DNA from: an uncultured Proteiniphilum sp.
GTDB taxonomy: Bacteria > Bacteroidota > Bacteroidia > Bacteroidales > Dysgonomonadaceae
Assembly (NCBI GenBank): GCA_927407015.1
Contig: CAKMJT010000001.1
Span: 1 to 64,000 of the forward strand
Reading direction: 5' to 3'
DNA length: 64,000 nt
The position numbers and the translations under genes were made by a program. Below the pieces are notes generated by a model. The model made no database searches. It saw only the letters and a program-made list of their open reading frames with translations, and was not told the DNA's origin. This document shows positions 37,372-47,665 of the stretch, one piece after another (the stretch's first letter is position 1; the number at the start of each line of letters is the position of its first letter).

Positions 37372-37629
37372 TCAGTTTTCGGGTTGTTGGATGATTCTTT
37401 TGCAACCGGTCAGCCTGGGAATACCCTGATCGGTTACTTCACAAATGAGATGAAGCGTTTGTTGCGCTGCGTCTGACGGGATCATTACCACTGCTCCTGA
37501 GGTATTGACAACTGCTATCTTTACCGCTCCCGGATAAGTCCCTGCCTCAGGCAACAGCCACCATTTGAAACTCAACTGATCACCTTCCGGATCAAAAGTT
37601 TCTGAGGCAGCCCTGATAGTGATGCTCAC
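37372..37629 (-). pseudogene. C-terminal remnant of a DUF1593-type protein
   Basis: The 85-aa frame contains FDPEGDQLSFKWWLLPEAGTY and ends in a TDQGIPRLTGCKRII strand. This matches the C-terminal beta-sandwich of DUF1593 (nucleoside-hydrolase-like) proteins. Its large N-terminal catalytic part is missing. The frame has only a GTG start and runs upstream into the GH30 remnant without a signal peptide. It is almost certainly a deletion relic rather than a small functional gene. Confidence 0.65.
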
Positions 37630-37634
37630 CGGAT

Positions 37635-38025
37635 TTATTTTACCTTCATCCTTACAGGAACGATGCTATTTCCCGCTACCTTAACAGATGCAGTCCGGGT
37701 ATCGTACCCGACTGAGGCGGTTGTAGGTTCCATGTTTCTTTCTGCTGTTGTTTCGAGGGCACTTATCTGGCTGATTGTCCCCTGTAATGAAATTTGACCG
37801 AGCCAATCCATCTGCCATCATGTTCAACAGTTCAATACTGATTTCTGTTTCATCTTCGTTGATGTATGCGGTTGCTTTCACCGCAGGATCTCAGACCTCC
37901 ACCTTTATCCGGGTCATACCGGAAGCATATTTTGCATAATGAGAAAGGATATATCCGTTTCTCAACACTTCACCGGGTGCTGCGCAGATAAGGGTAAAAA
38001 GTATAGGATGAAATAGCTTTTGCAT
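37635..38025 (-). pseudogene. GH30-type xylanase remnant: leader plus C-terminal domain
   Basis: The frame starts with a signal-peptide-like MQKLFHPILFTLICAAPGE. It passes at once into NGYILSHYAKYASGMTRIKV, which is the start of the C-terminal beta-domain of GH30 xylanases. The whole TIM barrel is missing. An in-frame TGA stop at 37893-37891 and a frameshift near 37785 interrupt the rest. After the shift the frame reads ISALETTAERNM and ends SIVPVRMKVK. The family assignment comes from the C-terminal pattern only. The gene is plainly dead. Confidence 0.7.
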
Positions 38026-38067
38026 CATCTGATTGTGTTATCTTTTATTCTCTCCGGACGTTCCGAT

Positions 38068-39447
38068 TCATTTCATTTGCCACCAGTCGAAATCGAAAAG
38101 ATCCTTCTCTCCTTTAAAAACAAAGTAGAGATCATGGACACCGCTGATCTTTCCGACCGGTGCCGTGAGTGTTCGCCAGAGACCCGATTCACGGGTTGTA
38201 TTCACCTCCACGGTTGCAATAAGCGGTCCGTCAATCTGACCGGTACGGATTTCCATGCTGCCGCCAGAGATAGTAGAGACGCTCACCTCCACCGATTTGG
38301 CCCCGGCCGCCAGATCGACGCCCTGCACACTGATGTAGTCACCGTGTTGAATGGCTGTTACAAACAGGCGGTCGGCGATCCTTTTGCCCCTGGCCCAGTC
38401 GAAGTCGCCTTCCCACTCTGTTTCAGACCTGGTTTTGACCCCTTCGCTCCAGGCCATGGTCTCTGCCTCAACACGGATAAAAGGATTGAGAGTGCCCACC
38501 TGCTGCGGCCCCTCAATCGTAAAGTATGTTCGGTTTTGAATGGTGCCATCAGGGTTATAGACCAATTCGTCCATATCCACCGATCGCCGTTCATAAAATT
38601 TAGGGGTGATTTTTTTCAGTAAGTCGTAACTGTGCCCAAAAACATAGGATTTTCCTTGAAACGCAATGATGCCCGGGTGATTCCCCCGGCTTTTCTCTGA
38701 TGCATCAATGATCATCCCCTTGTACTCCCAGGCTCCGGTGGGTTTCCTGCTCATGGCGTAGCCGATTCCTTCGGGACAGCATGTGGAAGCATAGGCCATG
38801 TAGTAAAAACCATTGCGCTTCCAGACCCAGGGCCCTTCCTGATAATTCTTTGGCGTGGTGGGGTCCTGCATGATCTCACCGGTGTAGGAAACCATATCCT
38901 CATTCAGCCTTACATAATAGACTTTGGGGTTTCCCCAGTACATATAGGCCTGGCCATCGTCGTCAATCAACACGGTCGGGTCAATGTCATGGTCGCTGTT
39001 CCGGATCAACGGCCCCCCGATAGTATCCCTGAAGGGGCCATAGGGAGTATCGGCAACCAGTACTCCGATTCCGACGCCACCGGGCATGGGACAATAGAGA
39101 TAAAACTTCCCGTTGCGTTCAATGCACTGGACCGCCCAGGCACCGTTTTCGTAGGGCACCCATTCAAAGTCCTTCAGGGAAGCTACAATGCCATGCTCCC
39201 TCCAGTTCACCAAATCGGTGGATGAGAAAAGCAGCCAGTCCTGCATCTTAAAGCCCATGGCATCATCCTCGTCATGGCTGGTGTAAAGAAAAACCGTATC
39301 GTTATGCACCATTGGTGCAGGGTCGGCCGTGTACTTTGTCTGGATGATGGGGCGCTGGGGAGGTTGACCATTTTGAGCACCCGCTCCATATAGAGCGGCA
39401 ATGAACAAGAACACCAAAGCAAAGATTCTTCTCATTTTTTCTGACAT
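38068..39447 (-). CDS. GH43 (subfamily 29-like) with C-terminal CBM6, arabinoxylan debranching
   Basis: This 459-aa secreted enzyme has a signal peptide after the start I choose at 39447 (MSEKMRRIFALVFLF). The longer ORF adds 45 unrelated residues. Catalytic residues are the base Asp in [10 protein letters not shown], the second Asp in DIDPTVLIDDDG and the acid Glu in YQEGPWVWKRN. A C-terminal carbohydrate-binding module of CBM6 type (about 325-459) begins at IRVEAETMAWSEG and ends FDFDWWQMK. Relatives release arabinofuranose from arabinoxylan. It is a paralogue of the gene at 44959-46347. It follows the alpha/beta-hydrolase gene by 52 bases. Confidence 0.9.
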   Translation of the reverse strand: MSEKMRRIFALVFLFIAALYGAGAQNGQPPQRPIIQTKYTADPAPMVHNDTVFLYTSHDEDDAMGFKMQDWLLFSSTDLVNWREHGIVASLKDFEWVPYENGAWAVQCIERNGKFYLYCPMPGGVGIGVLVADTPYGPFRDTIGGPLIRNSDHDIDPTVLIDDDGQAYMYWGNPKVYYVRLNEDMVSYTGEIMQDPTTPKNYQEGPWVWKRNGFYYMAYASTCCPEGIGYAMSRKPTGAWEYKGMIIDASEKSRGNHPGIIAFQGKSYVFGHSYDLLKKITPKFYERRSVDMDELVYNPDGTIQNRTYFTIEGPQQVGTLNPFIRVEAETMAWSEGVKTRSETEWEGDFDWARGKRIADRLFVTAIQHGDYISVQGVDLAAGAKSVEVSVSTISGGSMEIRTGQIDGPLIATVEVNTTRESGLWRTLTAPVGKISGVHDLYFVFKGEKDLFDFDWWQMK

Positions 39448-39499
39448 ACTACGTGCAGTTTTGTGAATAATTTGGTTTCTCTTCCCTTCTGTTTCCCGG

Positions 39500-40423
39500 T
39501 TAGGGTAGACTTTTCTTATCGACCCTCCAGGTGGTGGATTGGGAGAGCCCACAAGGGTTGCCGGTAAACAGCTTCCCGGCATCCTGATCCCCTTTCAGCT
39601 GCCATTTGTACCAAGCAGTGGCCACTACGGCAAACTCGCCGCCATGCGGCTGACGGTAGGTGCCGCCATGCCCCACATCCATATTGGCCACAAATACCGG
39701 TACATGGTTGATGCGCTTGAAGTCATCCATCCCGTTCCGGTAGGCGATATCACTTTCTCCCCCCAGCAGGTAAAGGGTAGGGGTGTGCAGTTTGACCAGA
39801 TGATCCTTGGTAAGTGCGGGCATACCCGGCATGCCGCCACCATTGCCTATGATGCCACTGTTGCAGATCACGGCTGTGGTCACACGCGGATCAGGTGCTA
39901 CTTCAAGCGTTTGCAGGCCGCCACAGGACATGCCGCTGACCGCAATCCTGGTCACATCCACCTTGTTGTAGAAGGGACTTGTCGGATCACTGTTCTGCGC
40001 AATGGCCCAGTCCACTGCATCCAGCAACTGCAAGGCGGTAGATCTGCCACCACCGCGCTCACCCTCCTCCGGCATCGGGCCGATGGCAATCACCAGGAAT
40101 CCGTGTGAGGCCACTTCCGACAGGAAGTTGACATGCTCCCAGGGTGAGTTGGCGCAGGCCCCGTTGCCCCAGGTGATAACGGGCAATTTGTTATTTTTGC
40201 CAAACGGGCTCAGCTCTTCAGGACGAAAAATGGTATGCGTCACTAATCCCGCATCGGTATACATGATCGCCTTATAGGCACCAGTTCCCCCATCTTCCAC
40301 AACTCGCGGTTCCCGAAGATTGGCAAGATCAGCTGACTGAGCCGACAATGGGCTCTCAAGTCCCATTCCAAGCAACACCAGTAAAAAAAGTGAGACCTGA
40401 AAAAAAATGACAAAATTCCTCAT
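39500..40423 (-). CDS. Secreted alpha/beta-hydrolase (esterase-like)
   Basis: This 307-aa protein has a signal peptide (LVLLGMGLESPLSAQ) and an alpha/beta-hydrolase fold. The nucleophile elbow is AVSGMSCGGLQ, the acid is probably in LGGESDIAYRN and the His is in MDVGHGGTYRQ. The oxyanion region is ITWGNGACANSPWEH. It resembles the dienelactone-hydrolase/cutinase side of the superfamily. Given the locus, an acetyl- or other acyl-xylan esterase role is the best guess, but no CAZy family can be assigned with certainty. It sits between GH127 and a GH43-CBM6. Confidence 0.7.
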   Translation of the reverse strand: MRNFVIFFQVSLFLLVLLGMGLESPLSAQSADLANLREPRVVEDGGTGAYKAIMYTDAGLVTHTIFRPEELSPFGKNNKLPVITWGNGACANSPWEHVNFLSEVASHGFLVIAIGPMPEEGERGGGRSTALQLLDAVDWAIAQNSDPTSPFYNKVDVTRIAVSGMSCGGLQTLEVAPDPRVTTAVICNSGIIGNGGGMPGMPALTKDHLVKLHTPTLYLLGGESDIAYRNGMDDFKRINHVPVFVANMDVGHGGTYRQPHGGEFAVVATAWYKWQLKGDQDAGKLFTGNPCGLSQSTTWRVDKKSLP

Positions 40424-40477
40424 ATTCTTATTTATTTCATATGTTTATATAATGGTTATTATTGTTTCATTGGTTGG

Positions 40478-42856
40478 TCATTGCCTGAGCAAACGGATAA
40501 AATAAACTGCCCCGGCGGTATTTCCCGCCAGTGACTGAAACTTCACCCTGATGTGCTGCTTGTCTCTCACCATCGAGTCAGGAATAGCATATGCCACATC
40601 AAAAAACCTCGATTGGTTCCAGCGTCCGGTATTCTCTTCTGTTAATAGCTTTTCATCGTCAATGTATAAATCAAACTTACGGCCTCCCCACTCAGCACCC
40701 CAATAGCGAACCAGGAGGGTGAGACCGGTCTCTGACCCCGTTTTCATTTCATAGCTGAAATAGCCACCCCTGCTTGCATCACGGTAGAACTGGTTGTTGC
40801 TGTTGCCTGATGATGAATGTGCTGTTTGCATGGCATGGTCTGTCTCCGGTTGTTGTTCACCGGTGGCCACAAAATCGATGGTGCGCTTTTCAATGGCGAT
40901 CTTTTCGTTTTCGATCGCCGTCAGGGAATCTTTGTAGGCACTGTATCCATCGTTAGTGAGTGCCAGCCAGTATATCATATACCTTGCATCGTGTATTTTT
41001 GCAAACGGCTCCAGTGTCACATCCATCGGATTCTCCATTTTGACATTCAGCTTGAATTGCAATGGCTGATCCTTTATCGGGATCAGTTTATTAGCAATCT
41101 GTTGGATGTCATCCTCCACCAGTATCGGAGCCTGGTCAACAGGCAACATCTTCCCGCCCGGGTATTGTGCCCATCGCCCATCGTCGGCAAGTAGTCCTCT
41201 TAAATCGTCGTTACCTGTTTTGGCCCCCAGCAGGATGGGACCGTGCATGAAAGCAATGTAGTTTTCCAGGTTGGGCAGCTGTTCGACGCTGTTGTGCATC
41301 GGCAATTCCATTTTGATCACATCACCTTTTTCCCATTTCCTGTCGATACAGATATAGGACGAAGGGAGCGTTGTATAATCAATCTCTGTCTCATTTACGC
41401 TGATTTTAAGTGCTCCTTCCTGAACCCACCCGGGATAACGAATCATTAATGAAAAGTGTGAAGATCCTTCCGTAATGGTCAGCTTTGTACCCTCTTCGTA
41501 TGGGAAATTGGTCTCCTGTCTGATCCTGACTTTTTTATCCCTCCAGTTGAGTTCAGAGGGAATAAAGAGGTTCAGAAAGAGTGAATCGCCGGCATGGGTG
41601 TAGATAAACTGGTTGTATTTGCTGTGGTTCTCCATGCCAGTGCCCACGCAGCACCACATGGCGTTGTTGGGTGTGGAATATACCCGGTAGTGCCGGGGAC
41701 GTGCAGTGGTGAAATATACATATCCCCCATGTTCCGGGTGCTGGGTAGAGAGGATATGGTTGAACAGCGTACGTTCATAGTAATCGGCGTAATGTGCCGA
41801 TGGCTGCATGCGAAACAGATCCTCCGTAAGCTTCAGCATGTTGTAGGAGTTGCAGGTCTCTGGACCGTCCACATCATTGATATAGTCGCCGGATGAAGCC
41901 ACACTGGGGAAGTGCTCCCGGCGGCTATTCCCTCCAAAAGCGAGCGTCCGGTTTTGCACAATGGTTTCCCATGAGAAGTGCCCTGCTTCTTCATATGCTT
42001 TGTCGCCACTCAGTTCTGCGATTCTCGTGTAACCGATAAATTTGGGTATTTGGGTATTGGCGTGCTTGTTATCGAGATTGTCAATCCTTTCGGATAATGG
42101 CTCAAGAAACTGCTGATGGGAATATCTTCTTGCTGCCGCCAGGTATTTCTCATTGCCTGTTATCTGGTAAGCATCGGCAAAGATCTCGTTCATACCGCCA
42201 TGTTCCATATTGAGCATCGTCTGCATCTGCTCATCGTTTAAGGCAGAAGTGATGCCGATGCCCCAGTCGCAAAACTGCAGAAACAGCGCTTTTGCCTCAT
42301 CGCTGTCACCATAGAGCCAGGCATCCCTCAGTCCTGCATACATTTTATGCAGGTTGTAAAAAGGTGCCCAGGCCGACAGGTAAATACTGAAATCGCCTTT
42401 TTTGAAAGCTGACCACAATACTGCACTATTGGGAAAGCCGCCTATGTAACCGATGCCCCATTCCGCATTGTTGATCCCGTTTGCCTCCAGACACTCCCGA
42501 AGCTCCGTCAGCATATACTCCATTCGTTCTCTGCACACTTCATTGCCGGTAGCCGCATAATTGATTGCCATGGCTGAAAGATAATGCCCGGCGATATGTC
42601 CGTCCAGCCCATCCCAGTTGGGATAGCTTTCAGCCTTCTCCGGCAGACCGGCTACTTTGCGATAGGGCGCCAGCAGGCGATCCACATCATACTGCAGAAG
42701 TACGTTAAGGTTCAGGTCACGGGCCTGTTCCAGCGGACCCGCGAGCAGCGTCACATCCGAGATCGGAAACGTGTTGTTGTATAGTTTCTCCTGTGCCTGA
42801 ACAGATGCAATGCTGAGCAAAAGAAAAACGAACAATCCAATTATTCTTGTTTTCAT
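40478..42856 (-). CDS. GH127-type beta-L-arabinofuranosidase
   Basis: This 792-aa secreted protein, with the start chosen at MKTRIIGLFVFLLLS, belongs to the DUF1680/GH127 family. It has an (alpha/alpha)6 barrel and C-terminal beta-sandwiches. Typical features are DGLDGHIAGHYLSAMA, the Glu/Cys segment GPETCNSYNMLKLTEDLF, and the catalytic Cys region AMWCCVGTGMENHSKY. The Cys residues form the zinc thiolate site. An additional C-terminal beta-domain is present (about 650-792). It removes terminal beta-L-arabinofuranose. That linkage occurs on complex arabinoxylan side chains and on plant glycoproteins. It lies between the GH97 and esterase genes. Confidence 0.9.
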   Translation of the reverse strand: MKTRIIGLFVFLLLSIASVQAQEKLYNNTFPISDVTLLAGPLEQARDLNLNVLLQYDVDRLLAPYRKVAGLPEKAESYPNWDGLDGHIAGHYLSAMAINYAATGNEVCRERMEYMLTELRECLEANGINNAEWGIGYIGGFPNSAVLWSAFKKGDFSIYLSAWAPFYNLHKMYAGLRDAWLYGDSDEAKALFLQFCDWGIGITSALNDEQMQTMLNMEHGGMNEIFADAYQITGNEKYLAAARRYSHQQFLEPLSERIDNLDNKHANTQIPKFIGYTRIAELSGDKAYEEAGHFSWETIVQNRTLAFGGNSRREHFPSVASSGDYINDVDGPETCNSYNMLKLTEDLFRMQPSAHYADYYERTLFNHILSTQHPEHGGYVYFTTARPRHYRVYSTPNNAMWCCVGTGMENHSKYNQFIYTHAGDSLFLNLFIPSELNWRDKKVRIRQETNFPYEEGTKLTITEGSSHFSLMIRYPGWVQEGALKISVNETEIDYTTLPSSYICIDRKWEKGDVIKMELPMHNSVEQLPNLENYIAFMHGPILLGAKTGNDDLRGLLADDGRWAQYPGGKMLPVDQAPILVEDDIQQIANKLIPIKDQPLQFKLNVKMENPMDVTLEPFAKIHDARYMIYWLALTNDGYSAYKDSLTAIENEKIAIEKRTIDFVATGEQQPETDHAMQTAHSSSGNSNNQFYRDASRGGYFSYEMKTGSETGLTLLVRYWGAEWGGRKFDLYIDDEKLLTEENTGRWNQSRFFDVAYAIPDSMVRDKQHIRVKFQSLAGNTAGAVYFIRLLRQ

Positions 42857-42950
42857 TTCTGTTTCATTGAATGAATAATCCATTCCGAACGTGTAAGAAT
42901 CCATCAAAATGCAGTTACATGTTACGGATAAAAGAAGCCGGGGCAATCGG

Positions 42951-44897
42951 TTATTGTCTGATCACAAAACCGCCATTGGGCTGGAGCGTGACGGTCACCT
43001 TCCCATTTCTCTTGATCCTTTCGTTAGTGATAATTGCCTCTCTCTTACTGTTATCGGAATATATGGTCACTTTTTTACCAGCCACCATGGGCAGGTTCAG
43101 TTCCAGTTCCAGCGGTTCTTCCAGGGCATTCACCCCGACAATGTACCACAGCTCACCCTGACGGCGGGCGATAACCGAATATTTACCGGGATAGCCGTCG
43201 ATATAACGTGTCTCATCCCATGTAGTGGGGATCTCTTTCATAAAATCGATCAGGGAAGCAGGTGCATCGGTCATGTTGTTGGGAGTCAGCGCAAACAGTT
43301 GTACCGCGTTTTGAAAGAGGATGCCAGTCGCAATCTGAAACACATCGGTGGTGAGACGTTTCTGCCCCCTGCTGTTTCCCCTGTTGAGGAATTTGTTCAT
43401 GAAAACCCCTCCGAACTCCATGCTCCCCACGCTGTTGCGGATAAAGGGGTGCAGGGTGGCATAGAACGCCTCTTTCTCCCGCACATCCTGCGAGAAGATC
43501 AGCATCTCGGAGGCCAGCACCGCCTCACTCCCCACATAGTTGGGGTACATCCTTTCCCATCCGCGGGGCAGGGTGCAGCCGTGAAAGATAATCATCAACC
43601 CGTTGTCATTGGCATCGGAGAGGATATCCTCATAATAGCGCATGGTCTCCTGCTTGTCGCCGCCGAAGAAATCCACTTTCAATCCCTTCACACCGACTTT
43701 TTTCAGCCATTTCATCTCCTCTTTTCTGGCAATGGATGTGTTCATCCTGTTTCTGGGTCCCTGCGGTGCATCATTGAATCCTCCGTTGGAGTTATACCAG
43801 AGGAAGACATCCACCCCTTTGGAATGGGCATAGCTGATCAGCTCTTCCATTTTCTCGTAGCCGATGTTGGTATCCCACAGTGCGTCAATCAGGATGTATT
43901 CATATCCCATCTCGGCTGCCAGGTCGATGTACTTCACCTGATCCTCCCGGTTCATACTCTGGTCCTGCCATACGATCCAGCTCCAGGTGCCCCGTCCGTA
44001 CCGGTACTTCTGCGAGGGTTCGTAGAGCGGCTCCACCAGGTCGAAGGGAATGGTGGTCTCCACGATGGGTTTCAGGCTGCTGCCCACCGTGATGGTGCGC
44101 CAGGGGGTGGCACCGGGGAGTGAGAGCTGCGCTCCTGTGCTACCAAAGCCGTTGTTCTGCCGCATGTCGGGATATGCCACCCCGTAGAGCCCCTCTTGGG
44201 TGCCATCGCTCAGGTGCGAGGCACAGTACTGGCTGGTCACCCCGGTTTCGGAGATCAGCACCCATCCGTCGTCGCCAATGCGGAAGAGGCCCGGGAAGAC
44301 ATACCCCAGGTTGCCATGGGTGGGTTTACCCACAGGCTCATCATTGGTATAGCCACTCTCGTAGCTGGGGGACGTTCTGGCAAAACCTCCCATGGCCCCC
44401 ATCATCGGGGAGAGAAAGGTGGTGGTGTATTCCGGGAACTTGAAGCCGGTGGCTTCTCTTTCCACTACGCAGGCTCTTCTCTCACCCCATAGCGGAAGTT
44501 CATAGCGGAATGCCACGTTGTTGTTGCTTACCTGGAACACAATCTCCACTCCTCGCTGCTTTGCATCTTCAAAGGAGCATACCAGTCTGTTTGCCTCATA
44601 GCGGATGGAGGAGTGTTTGATTTTCTCCTGGGTGTAGTTCTTTTCCACCAATGAGGTTGAAGAATCTTTGAATGTCAGGTCCCTGCTGAAATCACCCTCA
44701 TTGGTGATGATCCCCAGCGGTGATTTTTCCAGGATGCATTTGCCCGCATACGCTACGGTGTATTGGGGTCGCCCCTCTTCAAGGTAGAGCATAAGCTTCA
44801 GCTTTCCGTCAGGGCTGGTCAGCGTGGCAATCTGCGCAAAGAGGATATGGGTGGTAAAGGTGAATAAGACGGAGAGGATAAGAAATAAATGCTTCAT
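42951..44897 (-). CDS. GH97 glycosidase, probably retaining alpha-galactosidase type
   Basis: This 648-aa secreted enzyme has a signal peptide (FTFTTHILFAQ), an N-terminal beta-supersandwich, a TIM barrel and a C-terminal beta-domain. The barrel carries LKVDFFGGDKQETMRYY, where the Asp corresponds to the nucleophile of retaining GH97 alpha-galactosidases. It lacks the extra catalytic Glu arrangement of the inverting SusB type. The calcium-binding N-terminal and TWSWIVWQDQSM segments are also typical. Some relatives act on beta-L-arabinopyranosides. In this locus it would remove terminal galactose-like caps from xylan side chains. Confidence 0.88.
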   Translation of the reverse strand: MKHLFLILSVLFTFTTHILFAQIATLTSPDGKLKLMLYLEEGRPQYTVAYAGKCILEKSPLGIITNEGDFSRDLTFKDSSTSLVEKNYTQEKIKHSSIRYEANRLVCSFEDAKQRGVEIVFQVSNNNVAFRYELPLWGERRACVVEREATGFKFPEYTTTFLSPMMGAMGGFARTSPSYESGYTNDEPVGKPTHGNLGYVFPGLFRIGDDGWVLISETGVTSQYCASHLSDGTQEGLYGVAYPDMRQNNGFGSTGAQLSLPGATPWRTITVGSSLKPIVETTIPFDLVEPLYEPSQKYRYGRGTWSWIVWQDQSMNREDQVKYIDLAAEMGYEYILIDALWDTNIGYEKMEELISYAHSKGVDVFLWYNSNGGFNDAPQGPRNRMNTSIARKEEMKWLKKVGVKGLKVDFFGGDKQETMRYYEDILSDANDNGLMIIFHGCTLPRGWERMYPNYVGSEAVLASEMLIFSQDVREKEAFYATLHPFIRNSVGSMEFGGVFMNKFLNRGNSRGQKRLTTDVFQIATGILFQNAVQLFALTPNNMTDAPASLIDFMKEIPTTWDETRYIDGYPGKYSVIARRQGELWYIVGVNALEEPLELELNLPMVAGKKVTIYSDNSKREAIITNERIKRNGKVTVTLQPNGGFVIRQ

Positions 44898-44958
44898 TGT
44901 GTTTGTTTACTTTGTTAATGATGAGCGTTGTTTTAATGTTTGTCAGGAGTGGGAGGCC

Positions 44959-46347
44959 TTACTCAGAGAACCTCCAGTAATCGAAGTACATCAGGTGGCT
45001 TCCGGGTTTTCCCCTGACGATGAAATAGAGGTCGTGCAGACCGGTGACACCGGCCAGATCAGCCGACACCACAGCCCAGCGATCGCTGCCCCCGGTACGG
45101 GGAATGCGCATTGATGCAATTATCTCACCCTCCCGGCTTCCCAGCCTCACCTCCAGGGTGACGGGGTCATTGTGTGTGGTGCCCACACGGGCGGTGAATT
45201 GAGTGGCACCTTTCTCCCGGAAATCCACCTCACGTACCCTGATATAGGCGCCGTCCCTGTTGGCCGTCACAAATACCCCCACCTGATCATTCTGCGACGA
45301 CTTGAATCCTTCGGAGAAGGCGATGGTCTCTGCCTGGTTCAGCAGGTAGGGATTCAGTGTGGCCACACCCTTGCTGGTCCCTTCAGTCATGTTCAGTTGC
45401 GGGATGGATCCGTTGGGGTTGAACCGCAGCTCTTCCACCGCCACGGAGCGGGTAAAGCCGCCACCACCCGGCAGTGCACCGTTGTGATAGAAGAAGTAGG
45501 TTTTTCCCCTGAAGTCGATTACCCCGGGATGGTTGGTGAATGCCTTTCCCTGGGCAGGCATCACCACACCCCCGTACTTCCAGGGTCCTTCCGGGTGCTG
45601 ACTGGTGGAGTAACCAATGTGTTCCGGCAGGGGGCCACCCGGCCAGAAGAGATAGAAGAGGTCGTTTCTCTTGTAGAGCCAGGGTCCCTCCTCGTAGAGG
45701 GTGCTGCGCTGCGGGTCTCCTTCTCTTTTGCCGAACGATTCCACGGTGAGGGGTACCTTCACGATATCGCCCTCGTAGGAGATCATGTCTTCGTTCAGCT
45801 TCACATAGTAGAGGTTGGGGTTCCCCCAGTAGAGATAGGCCTGCCCGTCGTCGCCTATGAAGACGGTAGGGTCAATATCTCCCCAGTCGGTCTGTGCCAG
45901 CGGCTTGCCCAGCGGGTCGTAAAACGGCCCCAGGGGGCTGTCGGCCACCGCCACACCAATGGCTCCCCGGTTGTTCTCCCTGGCTATCACCGGCACGTAC
46001 ATATAAAATTTACCCTCTCTCTCAATGCACTGTGCTGCCCATGCATCGCCTTTGGCCCACTCGAAATCGCTGTATGAGAGCACCACACCGTGGTCGGTCC
46101 AGTTCACTATGTCGTTGGTGGAATAGAGGCGCCAGTCGTCCATGGTGAACCAGGTAGAACCATCGGCATCATGGGTGGTATAGAGGTAGAGCCGGTCGTT
46201 CCATACCATGGGGGCCGGGTCGGCGGTATAGCGTGTCTGGACGATAGGATTCTGTGCCATCACGGGTTCGACGGTTGCCACCTGCAACACAATCAATAGT
46301 AAGAAGAGAAACACTCTCTTTTTTCTTTTAGGAACAGAAATATTCAT
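44959..46347 (-). CDS. GH43 (subfamily 29-like) with C-terminal CBM6
   Basis: This 462-aa secreted enzyme has its start placed at [15 protein letters not shown], giving a signal peptide ending in PVMAQ. It is built like the gene at 38068: base Asp in [11 protein letters not shown], second Asp in [12 protein letters not shown], acid Glu in [13 protein letters not shown]-terminal CBM6-type module runs from [13 protein letters not shown] to YFDYWRFSE. An arabinofuranosidase acting on xylan is most likely. The divergence between the two paralogues in the loop after the acid Glu (FWPGGPLPE versus YASTCCPEG) suggests they handle differently substituted xyloses. Confidence 0.9.
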   Translation of the reverse strand: MNISVPKRKKRVFLFLLLIVLQVATVEPVMAQNPIVQTRYTADPAPMVWNDRLYLYTTHDADGSTWFTMDDWRLYSTNDIVNWTDHGVVLSYSDFEWAKGDAWAAQCIEREGKFYMYVPVIARENNRGAIGVAVADSPLGPFYDPLGKPLAQTDWGDIDPTVFIGDDGQAYLYWGNPNLYYVKLNEDMISYEGDIVKVPLTVESFGKREGDPQRSTLYEEGPWLYKRNDLFYLFWPGGPLPEHIGYSTSQHPEGPWKYGGVVMPAQGKAFTNHPGVIDFRGKTYFFYHNGALPGGGGFTRSVAVEELRFNPNGSIPQLNMTEGTSKGVATLNPYLLNQAETIAFSEGFKSSQNDQVGVFVTANRDGAYIRVREVDFREKGATQFTARVGTTHNDPVTLEVRLGSREGEIIASMRIPRTGGSDRWAVVSADLAGVTGLHDLYFIVRGKPGSHLMYFDYWRFSE

Positions 46348-46412
46348 TCGCGATGCTATTTTTGTTGAGTGAGATGGTAAGTAAGAATTGATTTTGATCA
46401 TTCGTTTCAGAA

Positions 46413-47639
46413 TTATTTTTTCCATAAGTTGGGTAAAAAGCGGAAGTATAGCAGATGCCGCCAGGTGGACCAGTCATGGCCGCCGTTGCCGCCGATGTAA
46501 TATTCATGCTCTATCCCGTGATGGGTCAGTGCATCGTGCAGCGCCTGGCAGCGCAGGTTGAAGAAGCCTTCAGCTTCTTTTTTTCCCTGGCCGACAAAGA
46601 GATAATCCACCTTGCTGTTGACCTGCGAATCTTGCAGGAAGTGCTGCAGGGTGTTTTCCGCATCGGTGTCGCCCGCACTGAGGATGCCGAAGTTGGCAAA
46701 CAGGTCGAGTGAACGGAAGCCGATGAACATGCTGTGACGCCCACCCATGGAGAGCCCCGAGATTGCCCTTCCTTTGGGCTCTTTCCGGGTTGAATAACTC
46801 TCATCCACCAGTGGAATCACATGTTCCCGCAGCTCTCTTTCGAACAGGTCGAACGTCAGTTCTGCATGGCGGGGATGGTTCCTGTGGATGATCTGGTTAT
46901 TGGGAATGACGATCAGCATCGGCTCCGCTTTTTCCTCAGCCAAGAGGTTGTCCATGATGAGGTTCACCCTGCCGTCGTAGACCCAGTTGGAGGGCAGCTC
47001 ACCGCTCCCGCCCAGCAGGTAGAGCACCGGGTACTGCTTGTCGCTGCGGTATCCGGGTGGGGTATAGACATACAGCTCACGATCCCCGTTGGTGACGCCG
47101 GAGTGGTAGATATGCCGGACCACATTGCCGTGTGGCACCTGCTTTGCATCATAGTAACCCGGCTTATCTCCATGTACCACCAGTTGACTGTAGGGTGGCA
47201 TAGCGGTGAAGGCTGCGAGGGTGTTGGAGGGATCGGTCATCTGCATCCCGTCCACACGGAAGTGGTAGGCATAGATATCGGGATCCAGTGGACCGATGGT
47301 CAGCGACCATATCCCATCCTCCCCTTTGGTAAAGGGAATGGGCTGATTGCCCTTCCCCAGTGCCGTAAGGATGGCACCGGGAGGGAGCAGTACCTCACCT
47401 GAACCGGGTGCTTTCAGCCGGAAGGTGACGGTCCGGTCAGCATGTACTTCGGGTGAGTTGAGCGGTGCACTGAAAGGAATCAGTCCCCCGGTATCCTGGT
47501 GCGGGTTGTAATCGAGGTTCACATTGGCCTGCTGTGCTGCTGAAGGAAACGAACATTCCAGGAGAAGGCACAGCAGGAACAGGCAATTTTTCGGGATTCT
47601 TTTCTGTTCCCGTAAGCTATTATGTGAAATGAAATTCAT
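46413..47639 (-). CDS. CE1-type esterase (feruloyl/acetyl xylan esterase) with N-terminal CBM48-like domain
   Basis: This 408-aa secreted protein has its start chosen at [17 protein letters not shown], followed by a hydrophobic leader ending in SAAQ. An N-terminal early-set (CBM48-like) domain covers about 45-140. The esterase-D fold follows, with the Ser elbow [13 protein letters not shown] and the catalytic His in [13 protein letters not shown]. Such enzymes remove ferulate or acetate from arabinoxylan. The gene lies next to a stub of a second CE1 gene (47666-47785), so the locus once carried two. Confidence 0.88.
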   Translation of the reverse strand: MNFISHNSLREQKRIPKNCLFLLCLLLECSFPSAAQQANVNLDYNPHQDTGGLIPFSAPLNSPEVHADRTVTFRLKAPGSGEVLLPPGAILTALGKGNQPIPFTKGEDGIWSLTIGPLDPDIYAYHFRVDGMQMTDPSNTLAAFTAMPPYSQLVVHGDKPGYYDAKQVPHGNVVRHIYHSGVTNGDRELYVYTPPGYRSDKQYPVLYLLGGSGELPSNWVYDGRVNLIMDNLLAEEKAEPMLIVIPNNQIIHRNHPRHAELTFDLFERELREHVIPLVDESYSTRKEPKGRAISGLSMGGRHSMFIGFRSLDLFANFGILSAGDTDAENTLQHFLQDSQVNSKVDYLFVGQGKKEAEGFFNLRCQALHDALTHHGIEHEYYIGGNGGHDWSTWRHLLYFRFLPNLWKK

Positions 47640-47665
47640 CGGTTCATCGGTTTTTATGGAAATGA

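Noticed and set aside
37891-37893. In-frame TGA in the GH30 remnant read as selenocysteine
   Set aside because: No SECIS-like structure was noted, GH30 enzymes do not use selenocysteine, and the gene is also frameshifted and missing its barrel.
42909-44123. 404-aa plus-strand ORF
   Set aside because: It lies entirely antisense to GH97, has no recognisable motifs, and its composition is that of a shadow frame.
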